The notes: generated by a model from the letters alone, not told the origin. Positions 47,265 to 56,958 are shown, counted from the first letter of the stretch. The stretch is 64,000 nucleotides of DNA from Verrucomicrobium spinosum DSM 4136 = JCM 18804 (GCF_000172155.1 NZ_ABIZ01000001.1:7907105-7971104), one strand, 5' to 3'. Numbers and translations: made by a program.

Positions 47265-49955
47265 ATGGATTTCCCGACCGTCTGGCAACAGCTCCTTTCC
47301 CGCGAATGGATGTGGACGTTCGGACGCAATGCCATGGAAGGGGCCCAACTGGCCAAGCAGGGCCGGGTGAAGATACGCGCCGCTGAATTGCTGAGCGAGC
47401 AAGAACTGGAGATCACGGCCTTTGTCACGGACAACCGGCTGACGCAGTTTGAAACGACGGTCACCCTTCAATTCAAAGACGCACGTCGGCTCAGCATCAT
47501 GAGTCGCTGCCTCTGCCCCGCAGGTGCGTATTGCAAGCACGCTGCGGCGCTACTCGTGCAGGCGACAGATCGCAAGCTTCAGGACGAAATCGAAGAGCGT
47601 GTCACTGCACCGCCGCCCCCGCCACCTGTGGCCAGAGCGTCTGCCATCGCCAAAGCAAAGCTACCGATACATCTGCTGGAGGCAGGCCGACCGGAGCCCG
47701 TGCTGGTGCTGCGCCGCATCGACGCCTCTCTGCCAAAGGACGCGAAGTCTTCCAAACTTCTGCGGCTGCCGGTGGCCGATCCCATGGTCACCTACCCGGG
47801 CTGCCCTGAGCGACTGCTGCTCACGGTGAGATCCTCCCAACACGAGTGGGAGGCAGATGGCAAACTCCAGCGCCTGGAGCGCGATCTGGATCTGGAGCGT
47901 TCCTTCCTGCGCGACGTCATGCTGCTGGGCCTCACACCCTTCATGGAGGCGCATCCCGGCGTCGTCACCAGCGCCCCGCTCAATCACCTTGCCGTTTCTC
48001 AAGGTTATGAGCTGGAGTTCTGGAAGGGCTTTCGTCAGGAGGAATCCAAACACCTGCAGCAACGCGGGTGGCGCATCGAGTCCTCCAGTGACTTCGGCTA
48101 CGACGTCGTCGAGCTCCATGAGCACCACTGGGTGACTGGACTGCGCCCCGAGCCGGGCAACGGCCTGGTGTACTCCCTGGAGATGGGCGTGGAAATCGAC
48201 GGGAAGCGCGTCTCGCTCATCCCAATCCTCGCCGAGGCCGTGCAAAAGGGTCTCACCGTGCAGGAAGTTTCCGAGAACCCGGACACCCCCTTCCTGTTCC
48301 TCGTACCCGAGCTGGGAGACCGCCTCATCTCCCTGCCAGGCAAACGGCTGCTGCCCATCCTCAGTGTCCTCCACGAACTTTTCACCCCCGGGGCGAAGAA
48401 GAAGGACAAGATCAAGGTGGACCGCCTCCGTGCGGCCCAGCTCGGTCGTGAGCAGGGCATGGCCCTGCAGATGCCCACGGAGATCGCCAAGCTGGGCGAG
48501 AAGCTGGCCAACTTCACCAGCCTGCCCGTCGTCACGCCGCCAAGCGGCTTGCAAGCCACCTTGCGTCCCTACCAGCTGGAAGGGCTGGGGTGGCTCCAGT
48601 TTCTGCGCGAGTACGGATTGCACGGCATCCTGGCGGATGACATGGGCCTGGGCAAGACCTTGCAAACCATCGCCCACCTGCTGACAGAGGTGGAAGCCGG
48701 CCGGGCTGACCAGCCGAGCCTGATCCTGGCCCCCACCAGCGTGATCCGGAACTGGGTGGCGGAGGCCAAGAAGTTCGCCCCTGCGATGAAGGTGCTCATC
48801 CTGCACGGTGAAAACCGGAAGGAGCGCTTCCCGTTCATCAAGAACTACCACGTAGTTGTTACCTCATACCCGCTGCTCATCCGCGATATTGAGCGGCTGC
48901 AGAAGTTTGAGTGGCATGTGGTCGTGCTGGACGAGGCCCACGGCATCAAGAACGCCCGGGCCAAGGCCGCCCAGGCCGCCCGCGCGCTCAATGCCCGCCA
49001 CCGCCTCTGTTTGACCGGCACGCCGATGGAAAACCACCTGGGCGAGCTCTGGAGCCTCTTCCACTTCCTCATGCCCGGCTATCTGGGCGAGCAGGACGCC
49101 TTCAAGGCTTATTTCCGCAATCCCATCGAGAAGAAACAGGATCCCACGGCCCAACAACGGCTCACCGCACGGCTGCAGCCGGTGCTGCTGCGCCGCACAA
49201 AAGACGCCGTGGCGAAGGACCTTCCCCCCAAGACAGAGCTGATCAATGCCGTAGAGCTGGACAAGGCCCAGGCGGATCTCTATGAGACCATCCGCGCCAC
49301 GGTGGACAAGCGCGTGCGCGAAGCCATCGCGGACCAGGGCATCGAGAAGAGCCAGCTCATCGTGCTGGACGCCCTGCTCAAGCTCCGTCAGGTCTGCTGC
49401 CATCCGTCCCTGCTCAAGACGGAAAGTGCCAAAAAGGTCGAGACCTCTGCGAAGACCGAGTACCTCATGGATGAGATGCTCCCGGAGCTCATCGAGGAAG
49501 GCCGGCGCATCCTCATCTTTTCCCAGTTCACCAGCATGCTCGACATTCTGGAGCGCATGCTCAAGGAGCGCGGCATTCGCTATGTGAAGCTCACCGGCTC
49601 CACGGAGGATCGCATGAAGCCCGTGGAACAGTTCCAAAACGGCGACATGCCCGTGTTCCTCATCAGCCTCAAGGCCGGTGGCGTGGGCATCACGCTCACG
49701 GCTGCGGACACGGTGATCCACTATGATCCCTGGTGGAACCCGGCCATTGAAGCCCAGGCTACCGACCGCGCGTATCGCATCGGGCAAAAGAAGCCCGTGT
49801 TTGTGCACAAGCTCATCTGCCAGGGCACCATTGAGGAGCGCATTGTGGAGATGCAACGCCGCAAATCCGCTCTCATCAACGGGCTGCTCACCGGCAACAC
49901 CGATGCCTCCAGGCTCACGCAGGACGATGTGCGTGAGCTGCTGGCACCATTGTGA
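47265..49955 (+). CDS. SNF2-family helicase with N-terminal SWIM zinc finger
   Basis: An 896-aa Swi2/Snf2 ATPase. Residues 82-92 form the SWIM finger (C82, C84, C90, H92), a DNA- or protein-binding module common in bacterial SNF2 proteins. The ATPase core has DDMGLGKT with Lys464 and DEAH at 556-559. The C-terminal helicase half has LILAPTSVIRNW, then SQFTSMLDILERML, GGVGITLTAADTVIHYDPWW and AYRIGQKKPV. It probably translocates on duplex DNA to remodel protein-DNA complexes during transcription or repair. The start at 47265 is set by the conserved WMWTFG region; the frame is open upstream. The stop codon lies inside a hairpin (49952-49970). Confidence 0.92.
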   Translation: MDFPTVWQQLLSREWMWTFGRNAMEGAQLAKQGRVKIRAAELLSEQELEITAFVTDNRLTQFETTVTLQFKDARRLSIMSRCLCPAGAYCKHAAALLVQATDRKLQDEIEERVTAPPPPPPVARASAIAKAKLPIHLLEAGRPEPVLVLRRIDASLPKDAKSSKLLRLPVADPMVTYPGCPERLLLTVRSSQHEWEADGKLQRLERDLDLERSFLRDVMLLGLTPFMEAHPGVVTSAPLNHLAVSQGYELEFWKGFRQEESKHLQQRGWRIESSSDFGYDVVELHEHHWVTGLRPEPGNGLVYSLEMGVEIDGKRVSLIPILAEAVQKGLTVQEVSENPDTPFLFLVPELGDRLISLPGKRLLPILSVLHELFTPGAKKKDKIKVDRLRAAQLGREQGMALQMPTEIAKLGEKLANFTSLPVVTPPSGLQATLRPYQLEGLGWLQFLREYGLHGILADDMGLGKTLQTIAHLLTEVEAGRADQPSLILAPTSVIRNWVAEAKKFAPAMKVLILHGENRKERFPFIKNYHVVVTSYPLLIRDIERLQKFEWHVVVLDEAHGIKNARAKAAQAARALNARHRLCLTGTPMENHLGELWSLFHFLMPGYLGEQDAFKAYFRNPIEKKQDPTAQQRLTARLQPVLLRRTKDAVAKDLPPKTELINAVELDKAQADLYETIRATVDKRVREAIADQGIEKSQLIVLDALLKLRQVCCHPSLLKTESAKKVETSAKTEYLMDEMLPELIEEGRRILIFSQFTSMLDILERMLKERGIRYVKLTGSTEDRMKPVEQFQNGDMPVFLISLKAGGVGITLTAADTVIHYDPWWNPAIEAQATDRAYRIGQKKPVFVHKLICQGTIEERIVEMQRRKSALINGLLTGNTDASRLTQDDVRELLAPL

Positions 49956-50174
49956 TGCCGGAGGCATCACAGCCATTAGCCGGGGGTTGAGCGTAGCGAC
50001 ACCCCCGGAAAGCAACAACCTCGCGTTCACCCCGGAGGGGTGACTGCAACGTGCGCCTGCAAAGGGACCTCGCTGGCATCCACTCCGGGATGCAATTCCT
50101 ATGCTGATCATCCGGAGGTGTCAGTCGCTACGCTCCTTCAACCTCCGGCTAAGGGCTGGGATGCCTCCGGCATC
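49952..50174. repeat. Pair of REP-like elements in inverted orientation
   Basis: Copy A (49952-50008): hairpin GTGATGCC-GGA-GGCATCAC overlapping the SNF2 stop codon, then stem CCGGGGGT (49980-49987) with ACCCCCGG (50001-50008). Copy B (50112-50174) is the reverse complement of the same plan: CCGGAGGT (50112-50119) with ACCTCCGG (50141-50148), then GATGCC-TCC-GGCATC (50160-50174). Between them lies CCCGGAGGGGTGAC. The family also occurs at 14208-14284. The rest of the gene-free stretch, to 50296, shows nothing recognisable. Confidence 0.85.
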
Positions 50175-50296
50175 GGATGACATCACGAGATGCGTGACCA
50201 GATCCACTGCGGCCTGAAGGTTCGCGAGAGACGAGCACCTGCCGCTGACGCTCCTACTTGGCTTCATGAAACTACCTACGGTCCGTTTCCGCCGCC

Positions 50297-51022
50297 TCAC
50301 TCCCTGTCGAACGCCTCCTTGATCACCCCGGCCAGCCCCGTGAGCAACTTCCCGCCGTCTCCGCGATAGGAAGAACCGTGCATCACCGCGAGGGTCTTCG
50401 GTTGCAAGCTGGCCAATCCTCTCAGTACCCCCTCCGTTTTGCGGGTGTAGGGCATGTATCCCGCCAGCGGCCCCTGCTCCAAGCGCTCCATGGCCGCCCG
50501 GCTCGGACCGATCAGGTCTGATTCGGTGATGGGATCGGCGTTGCCAAAGTGGTGGAAGAGATCCGAGCAGAACAGGGTCTGCTGCGTCTCCTCAAACAAC
50601 ACACCCGCATCCCACCCATGAGGCAGGTGCGGAGAGGGATGGAAGCGGAAGCGGTACTTGCCCGTCTCCAGCACATCCTCCGGCGTCATGCCCCGGGCAG
50701 GGCGCAGGGAGAAATCATCCACCGTGACCAGCTTGCCCACCAGCGTGCAGGCGGGCTGGGCCTCGGGCGCGATCTGCAACCAGTCGTTGAGAGCCCCGCA
50801 TTCGTCCGATTCAAAATGGCTCCACGCAATCCACTTCAACGCCGCAGGATCGATCAGCGTGCCCACCGCCTCCTTCAACGCGGGAAACATGCCCCGCAAT
50901 CCGGTATGGAACAGCAGTGGCTCCTCATCACGCACCAGAAAGTGGTTGAACTGCATGTCGTACTCCGGGGCATAGACCGAAAGCCGGAACACATCGGGAG
51001 CTATCTCATCTATCGCAGTCAT
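50297..51022 (-). CDS. Metallo-beta-lactamase-fold protein, flavodiiron (ODP) type
   Basis: A 241-aa protein with the diiron signature of the oxygen-reductase branch of the MBL fold: HFESDE with H69, E71 and D73, then FCSDLFHHFG and VMHGSSYRGD. Flavodiiron proteins reduce O2 or NO and have a C-terminal flavodoxin domain; here the protein stops after the MBL domain. It therefore would need a separate electron donor or acts as a sensor (the ODP group of sensors looks like this). The ATG at 51022 is used; the frame continues upstream through a hairpin region and is unlikely to be coding. Downstream of the sialidase on the same strand. Confidence 0.8.
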   Translation of the reverse strand: MTAIDEIAPDVFRLSVYAPEYDMQFNHFLVRDEEPLLFHTGLRGMFPALKEAVGTLIDPAALKWIAWSHFESDECGALNDWLQIAPEAQPACTLVGKLVTVDDFSLRPARGMTPEDVLETGKYRFRFHPSPHLPHGWDAGVLFEETQQTLFCSDLFHHFGNADPITESDLIGPSRAAMERLEQGPLAGYMPYTRKTEGVLRGLASLQPKTLAVMHGSSYRGDGGKLLTGLAGVIKEAFDRE

Positions 51023-51045
51023 AGTGGAGACGATGTTGAATGACG

Positions 51046-51076
51046 GGGGTGCTGGTGGAGCATACTCCAGCACCCC
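51046..51076. repeat. 10-bp perfect hairpin between sialidase and MBL genes
   Basis: GGGGTGCTGG (51046-51055) pairs with CCAGCACCCC (51067-51076) over an 11-base loop. It lies between the stop of the minus-strand sialidase and the start of the next minus-strand gene. There is no T run on either side, so it is more likely an attenuating or mRNA-processing structure than an intrinsic terminator. Confidence 0.7.
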
Positions 51077-51134
51077 AGTGGCGCAAATGACATCGCTCCG
51101 CTGGATTCCACCAGCTACCCCTACCACTCGCCAC

Positions 51135-52352
51135 TCACCGAGCCTGAACCCATTCCAGATTAAACCTCGCCAGGACGATCTGCCCGAAGGCAAAGCCGCC
51201 GAACTCTTTCTTCTCGCCCTTGCCATAGAGACACAGGATGGTCCCATCCGGCGTGACGGCGACATCGCTGTAGCCACTGAAACCGGGCTCGATGGCGCGA
51301 CTGGCGGTCCAGGTCTTGCCTTCGTCTTCGCTGAGCTTCACGGTCACGTTTTTGCGGTCGCGATTCTTGCCTTCCTGCTCCTTGCCGTCTTCGCGGGCCA
51401 GGTTGTCGGGGTTGGTGAACAGGATCCGGTTTTTGTCCGCTCCATTCACACCTGCCAGTGAATAGCGGACGATGCCGCCCATGCAGATGGGTTCCAGCAG
51501 TGTTTCATCGAACCTCGGAGTGCTCCATCCCGTGGCCCCGTCCTTGCTTACCGTCACGAGGCGGCGGTGTTTCCTGGACTCACTGCGCACGTTCAGCATC
51601 ACGCTGCCATCGGCCAGTTCCACGGCCACCGTTTCGTTGGGATTGATCCACTCCTCGGTACAAGGCACGGCAATCTCACCCGCCTTCCAGGTCTTGCCCT
51701 GGTCATCGCTGTAAATGGTGGAGGTCACGGAGGGCCGGTGCGCATTTCCGCCCGTACCGGTGGAGAGCCACACCGGCACTACCAGCCGGCCCGTCTTGAG
51801 CTGAATGCTGTGGTTCGGCCCCGTGGCCAGCACCTTCCAAGGGTAGTCCTTCTTGAAGGACTCAAAGGTGGCAGTGATCTCCACAGGAGTGCTCCAGGTG
51901 ACGCCATCATCCTTGCTCTGTTGGTAGAAGCAGCGCATGTACTCCAGACAAAAAACCATGTGCACCGTGCCGTCCTTGTCCGCGATGAGTACCGGGTTGT
52001 TGTAGGTCACGTCATTGGGGTTCACGCCTTTGATTTGCAGGGCAAACTCATTCTTGGTCTTGGGGCCTGGCACATTGGCGATGCTTTTGGCCTCGCCAAA
52101 CGTCTTGCCTCCATCCGTAGAGCGACGCAGCACAATGTCGATCTGGTCCCAGTCTCCGCCCTTCTTGCGCGCCTCACACCATGCCAGGACCGCCCCTTTG
52201 GCGGTGACCAGGATACCGGGAATGTGCACCAGCTTGTAGGTGGGATTGAGCTTGGTGCTGAAGATCTCATCCTTCTCAAGGAAGGGTTCGGCAGCAGGAC
52301 AGGCAACACTGCCGAGGAGGGCAGCGGTCAGGAGGGCGTAGGCGAGGGGCAT
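51135..52352 (-). CDS. Exo-alpha-sialidase (BNR/Asp-box family), secreted
   Basis: A 405-aa protein with a signal peptide (MPLAYALLTAALLGSVACPAAEP). The early segment YKLVHIPGILVTAKGAVLAW fits the FRIP position of sialidases. At least four Asp boxes are present: STDGGKTF, SKDDGVTW, SDDQGKTW and SEDEGKTW. Together these predict a six-bladed propeller that removes terminal sialic acid, or in related members binds or cuts other sugars, outside the cell. The ATG at 52352 starts the signal peptide; an upstream Met at 52421 is unlikely. No sialic-acid uptake or catabolic genes are nearby, so the sugar could be another acidic glycan. Confidence 0.85.
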   Translation of the reverse strand: MPLAYALLTAALLGSVACPAAEPFLEKDEIFSTKLNPTYKLVHIPGILVTAKGAVLAWCEARKKGGDWDQIDIVLRRSTDGGKTFGEAKSIANVPGPKTKNEFALQIKGVNPNDVTYNNPVLIADKDGTVHMVFCLEYMRCFYQQSKDDGVTWSTPVEITATFESFKKDYPWKVLATGPNHSIQLKTGRLVVPVWLSTGTGGNAHRPSVTSTIYSDDQGKTWKAGEIAVPCTEEWINPNETVAVELADGSVMLNVRSESRKHRRLVTVSKDGATGWSTPRFDETLLEPICMGGIVRYSLAGVNGADKNRILFTNPDNLAREDGKEQEGKNRDRKNVTVKLSEDEGKTWTASRAIEPGFSGYSDVAVTPDGTILCLYGKGEKKEFGGFAFGQIVLARFNLEWVQAR

Positions 52353-52561
52353 GATGAAGAGGGAGGCGTGGGGTTTGATAAAAGCGGGCACGATCTCGAT
52401 ACCCGGATGAATGAGAGGCAAACGGTTGTGGCTGCCAGGTCCATACTGGTTATATCATCAGACCAGTAGTGCCGCAGTGGCACCCTCATCGCCAAAATCC
52501 TCATGACAGCCCCTGCTGGCCTCGCATAGTGAGTTTCCTTTCCGCTCCCCTCACCTTTTTC

Positions 52562-53434
52562 ATGCCAGATTCCATCCTCATCACTGGAGCCCGTGGCCGT
52601 GTCGGCCGGGCCATCCAGATGACTCTTGGCAGTAGCTGCCCTCTGCGTTTGTTTTCACGGACGGCCTCGTCTGACGGATCTGTCGAGGCGCTCGACACTC
52701 TGCTTACCGGCGATGCCCCACTGGAAGCAGACTTTCTGATCCACGCCGCCTGGAGCTGCGTCCCTGCCAATGCTGAGGAGCGCCCCGAACAGATCAAGCA
52801 GATTGACCTGCCGCTGCTGGACCGACTCATCGACCGTCTCCAGAAGGAAACCCGTCCGCCGCTGCTCCTGTTCATTTCCACCGGTGCCGTCTATGGCCTC
52901 GCGCCTGACAGGGGCAATCGGGAGGATGACACGCCGCACCCGCTCGGGGTGTATGCAAAAGGCAAGCTGGCCGCCGAGGAGCGGCTGCGGGCCTCCGGAC
53001 TGCCTGTCTGCATCCTGCGCGTGGGCAACCTGTATGGCCTGCCCTCCAGCCCGGAAGACCGGCAGGGCGTGACGGCCAGACTAGTGCGCTGCGCCCTGAC
53101 GAACCAGCCATTCCAGCGCTGGGGGGACGATCCGATCAAGGACTACCTCCACAGTGATGACTTCTTCAGCGCGCTGACCAGGGCCCGGGGACTACGGCTC
53201 ACCGGCACCTGGAATGTCGGCAGCGGCATCGCCACCCCGCTCTCACACCTCGTCGAGCTGGTGGAAAAGCAAACAGGGCACCCCGTGCCGATCCTCAGCC
53301 AGCCCGGCCCAGCCTGGGACGTCTATGACAATCGTCTGGATGTTTCCCGCTTCACGCGCGCCACCGACTGGCAGCCGACGGTGACGCTGGCAGAGGGCGT
53401 GGCCCGAGAGGTGGCGGCCCTGCGAGAACTCTGA
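52562..53434 (+). CDS. NAD-dependent epimerase/dehydratase (extended SDR)
   Basis: A 290-aa Rossmann-fold protein: nucleotide motif TGARGRVG (G9, G12, G15), active-site Ser/Thr in FISTGAVYG and YAKGK with Y131 and K135. C-terminal NVGSGIATPLSHLVELVEKQ is typical of nucleotide-sugar epimerases. It probably modifies a UDP- or dTDP-sugar for cell-surface polysaccharide. It is slightly short for the family, lacking part of the C-terminal lobe. Divergent from the sialidase; the 3' end is 13 bp from the convergent Nif3-like gene. Confidence 0.85.
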   Translation: MPDSILITGARGRVGRAIQMTLGSSCPLRLFSRTASSDGSVEALDTLLTGDAPLEADFLIHAAWSCVPANAEERPEQIKQIDLPLLDRLIDRLQKETRPPLLLFISTGAVYGLAPDRGNREDDTPHPLGVYAKGKLAAEERLRASGLPVCILRVGNLYGLPSSPEDRQGVTARLVRCALTNQPFQRWGDDPIKDYLHSDDFFSALTRARGLRLTGTWNVGSGIATPLSHLVELVEKQTGHPVPILSQPGPAWDVYDNRLDVSRFTRATDWQPTVTLAEGVAREVAALREL

Positions 53435-53447
53435 TCCCCGTTCCGTC

Positions 53448-54215
53448 TCACAAGCCTGTGGGGTGATCGATGAACTCCCACGGCAAACCGAACCGGGTGC
53501 TCAGATGCGCGGCGAGAGCCTTCACGCCGAAGGTCTCTGTGGCGTAGTGCCCACCGTAGAGCAGATTTACCCCCAGTTCTTCCGCCAGCGTGTAGCTCCA
53601 GTGGGGGCCTTCTCCCGTGATGAAGGTGTCGATCCCCTGCTCCTTCATCGTCGCCACTGCATCCCCCGCACCACCGGTGACGATCCCGATCTGGCGAATC
53701 TCCTCCGGACCTCCCCAACACACGTGCACCTTGGCACCCGTGGCCTTTTCCAATCGCGCGCTCAGATCCTCACGGGAAACCCCGGCCGTCACCTCGCCTC
53801 GCACCCCAATAGGAAAGCCCTTGTACGGGAAGAAGGGGGTCCACTCCACGCCTTGCAGTTCCAGTGCGCGGGCCAGTTGAATGCCGTTCCCAAGGTCCAA
53901 ATGCCCGTCCAGCGGCAGGTGGGCGCTGTAGATGGCGAGATCGTTCTCCCCGCAGACCCGGAGCTTCTGATAATGCGGCCCCACCAAGGGCTGCAGGCCG
54001 CTCCAGAAGATGCCGTGGTGCACCAGCAGGAGGTCGCAACCCCGCTGGGCGGCCAGCTTGACCACCGGCAGATGAGCATCCACGGCCGCCGCGATCTTGG
54101 AAACGTCCCCCGAAAAGTTCTCCAGCTGCAACCCGTTCAGCGCGTTGCCGTAGTCGGGAACGGTGGCGGTTTGCAACAGGTCATTCACATAGGCGACGAG
54201 GTCCGCAAGCTTCAT
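53448..54215 (-). CDS. Nif3-like dinuclear metal center protein (YbgI/GCH1-2 family)
   Basis: A 255-aa protein of the Nif3 family: LVHHGIFWSG with H66 and H67, YSAHLPLDGHLDLGNGIQLA in the middle, and GGHYATETFGVKALA near the end supply the metal-binding residues of the dimetal center. Members hydrolyse GTP-like substrates or cyclic ester bonds, or act as metal-dependent hydrolases of uncertain substrate. Length is typical. The start at 54215 removes an upstream Met (54233) that adds six residues. Divergent from ychF; the 65-bp gap holds both promoters. Confidence 0.92.
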   Translation of the reverse strand: MKLADLVAYVNDLLQTATVPDYGNALNGLQLENFSGDVSKIAAAVDAHLPVVKLAAQRGCDLLLVHHGIFWSGLQPLVGPHYQKLRVCGENDLAIYSAHLPLDGHLDLGNGIQLARALELQGVEWTPFFPYKGFPIGVRGEVTAGVSREDLSARLEKATGAKVHVCWGGPEEIRQIGIVTGGAGDAVATMKEQGIDTFITGEGPHWSYTLAEELGVNLLYGGHYATETFGVKALAAHLSTRFGLPWEFIDHPTGL

Positions 54216-54280
54216 GTGCGGCCACTTATGCACCCTTCCGCGCTTGCGCCAAGTGCCAAGTCCGCTACTCTGCCCGCCCT

Positions 54281-55396
54281 ATGTTGCGCGCCGGTATCGT
54301 TGGTCTTCCGAATGTTGGCAAATCCACCCTTTTCAATGCGGTCACCCGCACGCGGAAGGCGGAGGCGGCCAACTACCCCTTTTGCACCATTGAGCCGAAC
54401 CAGGGCGTGGTGGTGGTGCCGGACGAGCGTCTGGAAGCGCTCAGCAAGATCAGCGGCTCTCAGAAACTGATCCCCGCCGCCATCGAGTTCGTGGACATCG
54501 CTGGCCTCGTGAAAGGCGCGAGCCAGGGAGAAGGGCTCGGCAACCAGTTCCTCAGCCATATCCGCGAAGTGGACGCCATCGTACACGTAGTGCGCTGCTT
54601 TGAGAGCTCCGACATTCACCATGTGGACGGCAATGTCGATCCTGTCCGTGACATCGAAGTCATCAACACCGAGTTGATCCTGGCCGACATGGACAGCGTG
54701 GCCAAACGCAAGAGCCGCTCGGAGAAAGATGCCAAGCGCGGCAACAAGGAAGCCCAGGCCGAATTTGCCCTGTGTGAAAAGCTCGTGCCTCACCTTGATG
54801 CTGGCAAACCGGCCGTGACCCTCGAACTCGGCGATGAAGAGGCCAAGCTGCTCAAGAGCTTCTTCCTCCTCAGCGGCAAGCCCTGCATCTACGCCTGCAA
54901 CGTCTCCGAGAGCGAACTGGCCGCGGCGAGCAATGAACCCGACAAGCACCCGCTGGTGAGCAAGGTGCGGGAGTACGTGAGCCACGCTCATGCCGCCTCC
55001 GCGGTCGTGGTGAGCGCCGCGATTGAAAGCGAACTCATTGACCTTTCCGACGAGGAGGCCGCAGCCTACCTCACCGATCTGGGTGTGAAAGACAGCGGCG
55101 TGTCCCGCCTCATCAAGAGCGTGTTCAGCCTTCTGGGTCTGCAAACCTATCTGACCACCGGTGAAAAAGAAACCCGCGCCTGGACGATTGTGAAAGGCAT
55201 GAAGGCCCCTCAGGCCGCCGGCGTCATCCACAGCGACTTCGAACGCGGCTTCATCGCCGCCGAAATCGTCGCCTTCACCGACCTCTCCGAACTGGGCTCC
55301 TACGCCAAATGCCGGGAAAAGGGCAAGCTGCGCATCGAAGGCAAAGAGTACGTCATGAAGGACGGCGACGTCGTCGAGTGGCGCTTCAACGTATAA
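54281..55396 (+). CDS. ychF: Redox-regulated ATPase YchF (Obg family)
   Basis: A 371-aa Obg-like P-loop protein that prefers ATP and binds ribosomes and proteasome-like partners. G1 is GLPNVGKST at 8-16, switch [20 protein letters not shown] is nearly invariant, and NVSES replaces the usual NKxD, explaining the ATP preference. A helical coiled-coil insertion ([20 protein letters not shown]) and a C-terminal TGS domain ([15 protein letters not shown] to EWRFNV) complete the canonical layout. Length is standard. It is a near-universal housekeeping gene. Confidence 0.97.
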   Translation: MLRAGIVGLPNVGKSTLFNAVTRTRKAEAANYPFCTIEPNQGVVVVPDERLEALSKISGSQKLIPAAIEFVDIAGLVKGASQGEGLGNQFLSHIREVDAIVHVVRCFESSDIHHVDGNVDPVRDIEVINTELILADMDSVAKRKSRSEKDAKRGNKEAQAEFALCEKLVPHLDAGKPAVTLELGDEEAKLLKSFFLLSGKPCIYACNVSESELAAASNEPDKHPLVSKVREYVSHAHAASAVVVSAAIESELIDLSDEEAAAYLTDLGVKDSGVSRLIKSVFSLLGLQTYLTTGEKETRAWTIVKGMKAPQAAGVIHSDFERGFIAAEIVAFTDLSELGSYAKCREKGKLRIEGKEYVMKDGDVVEWRFNV

Positions 55397-55456
55397 GACT
55401 GAGGCCTTGTGCATCCCGCCACGACTCTCAAAAGGCCGGGCGGGGTGGTTTCCAGA

Positions 55457-55762
55457 TCATCCGTCTCCCAGCAACCGGTCCACGCGATCGGCAAGCACTA
55501 GAAACTGCGCAGCCCATCCGCTACTGAGGCTGAGTTCCTGCAAGGGCCCCGTGGGTGCAAAGAGCACCCGCAGAAGATGCCGGATGTCGTCTGGCAGTTG
55601 ACCCGCCTCGAGCGGTGTCAGGATAGCCTCCATCTCAGCCAGCGCCTCCGTGACGTCTTCCCATGAGCACCAGGCAAAGTCATTGCCAGGTTGGGCCACC
55701 CACCAGCATGCTTCCCGGAAAGTGGTGGCCAACTCTGCCAATGCCGGATCGTGCTGGGTCAT
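55457..55762 (-). CDS. Small acidic protein coupled to the sensor kinase
   Basis: A 101-aa protein with no recognised domain, mainly helical and acidic, containing several Trp (CWWVAQPGNDFAWCSWEDV). It begins within the stop of the histidine-kinase gene (ATGA at 55759-55762), so the two are translationally coupled and probably functionally linked. It is too short for a receiver or output domain. It may be a small regulator or partner of the kinase. Confidence 0.6.
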   Translation of the reverse strand: MTQHDPALAELATTFREACWWVAQPGNDFAWCSWEDVTEALAEMEAILTPLEAGQLPDDIRHLLRVLFAPTGPLQELSLSSGWAAQFLVLADRVDRLLGDG

Positions 55763-56958
55763 GAGGAACTTGAGGGACCGTGGGTTCCCTCCTCAACATC
55801 CACCTCCATCACTGCGGGGGCCGGGGCTTCCAGGAAGCGCATCTGTTTCTCGACCCGAGGCAGGTAGATGTTGACCTTGGTCCCCTCCCCTTCCCGGCTC
55901 TCCAGCTCGATCTCGCCGCCGTGTTCGCGAATGATGCGGCGCACAATGAGCAGGCCCAGGCCGGTGCCCGTCTTTCGAGTTGTGAAGAAGGGCTGGAAGA
56001 GATTGCTCAGGTTCTCACCCGAGATCCCCTTGCCCGTGTCGGCAAAGGTCAGACGCACCTCAAAGTCCGTGAAGGTGCTGATGATGGTGAGACGCCCGCC
56101 CTCCCCCATCGCCTGCATGCTGTTGCGGATGAGATTGTAAAATGCCTGCTTCATCTGGTTCGCATCCAGCGGCATCAGCGGCAGGCTCCGCGTGAGGTCC
56201 AGCCGGACTTCCACCTTGTGCTGCTTGAGCTCGGGTGCGAGGAATTTCACTGCCTCCTCAATCAGCTCGTTCAACTGCACGCGCTGCAACTGCGGATGCG
56301 TGGGACGAATGGCGGCGAGGAACTGGCCGATGATGAAGTCGAGCCGTTTGATCTCGCCCTGGGCCACCTCCACCATCTCCCGCAGGCGCCCCGCCTCGGC
56401 AGCCTTCAGCTTGCGGAGACGACGGTCCAGCAGTTGCAGATGGATGGTGAGTGAGTTGAGCGGATTGCCCAGCTCATGCGCCACGCCAGCCGCCAGCATC
56501 GTGAGGGCGGAGATGCGCTCGCTCTCGATCTTCTCCTCCGTCAGCTTGCGCGTTTGGGTGATGTCGCGGATCAGCATCACGAAGCCCATGTCCTCGTGCT
56601 CATCAATGGCTGTGACGTAGAAGTTGAGATAGCGGTTCTCGGGATAGAAAACCTCCAGGTCCCGGCTCACGGAGCCGCCGGACTTCGCCAGCAGCTCCCA
56701 GTCAAAGCCACGGATGCCTTCCGCGAGACTGCGGCCCACGATGACTTCGTGATCAAACCCGAAGAAGCCGCACGCGGCCCGGTTCACATAGGTCACCACC
56801 CCCTCGCCATCCAGCAGGATCACCCCCTCCTGCAGCGCCTCGAAGACTTTTTCAAAGAACCCCTTCTCCTGCACCAGGCGCAACAGGTAGCGCTGCACAT
56901 CCGCCGGTTCCAGGCGGTCCATGCGTTTGACAATCTTGTCGAAAAAGCTCGATTTCAT
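55759..56958 (-). CDS. Soluble PAS-domain sensor histidine kinase (NtrB-like)
   Basis: A 399-aa cytosolic kinase with no membrane helix. A PAS domain at about 33-135 (ALQEGVILLDGEGVVTYVNR) is followed by HisKA with the phosphorylated His161 in GVAHELGNPLNSL. The HATPase part has N275 and N279, DTGKGIS at 307-313 and GTGLGL at 331-336. It is close to NtrB-like kinases, which autophosphorylate in response to internal signals and phosphorylate a response regulator. No regulator lies nearby, so it is an orphan. The stop overlaps the 101-aa gene. The first ~30 residues (KSSFFDKIVKRMDRLEPADV) look like an extra N-terminal helix. Confidence 0.93.
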   Translation of the reverse strand: MKSSFFDKIVKRMDRLEPADVQRYLLRLVQEKGFFEKVFEALQEGVILLDGEGVVTYVNRAACGFFGFDHEVIVGRSLAEGIRGFDWELLAKSGGSVSRDLEVFYPENRYLNFYVTAIDEHEDMGFVMLIRDITQTRKLTEEKIESERISALTMLAAGVAHELGNPLNSLTIHLQLLDRRLRKLKAAEAGRLREMVEVAQGEIKRLDFIIGQFLAAIRPTHPQLQRVQLNELIEEAVKFLAPELKQHKVEVRLDLTRSLPLMPLDANQMKQAFYNLIRNSMQAMGEGGRLTIISTFTDFEVRLTFADTGKGISGENLSNLFQPFFTTRKTGTGLGLLIVRRIIREHGGEIELESREGEGTKVNIYLPRVEKQMRFLEAPAPAVMEVDVEEGTHGPSSSS

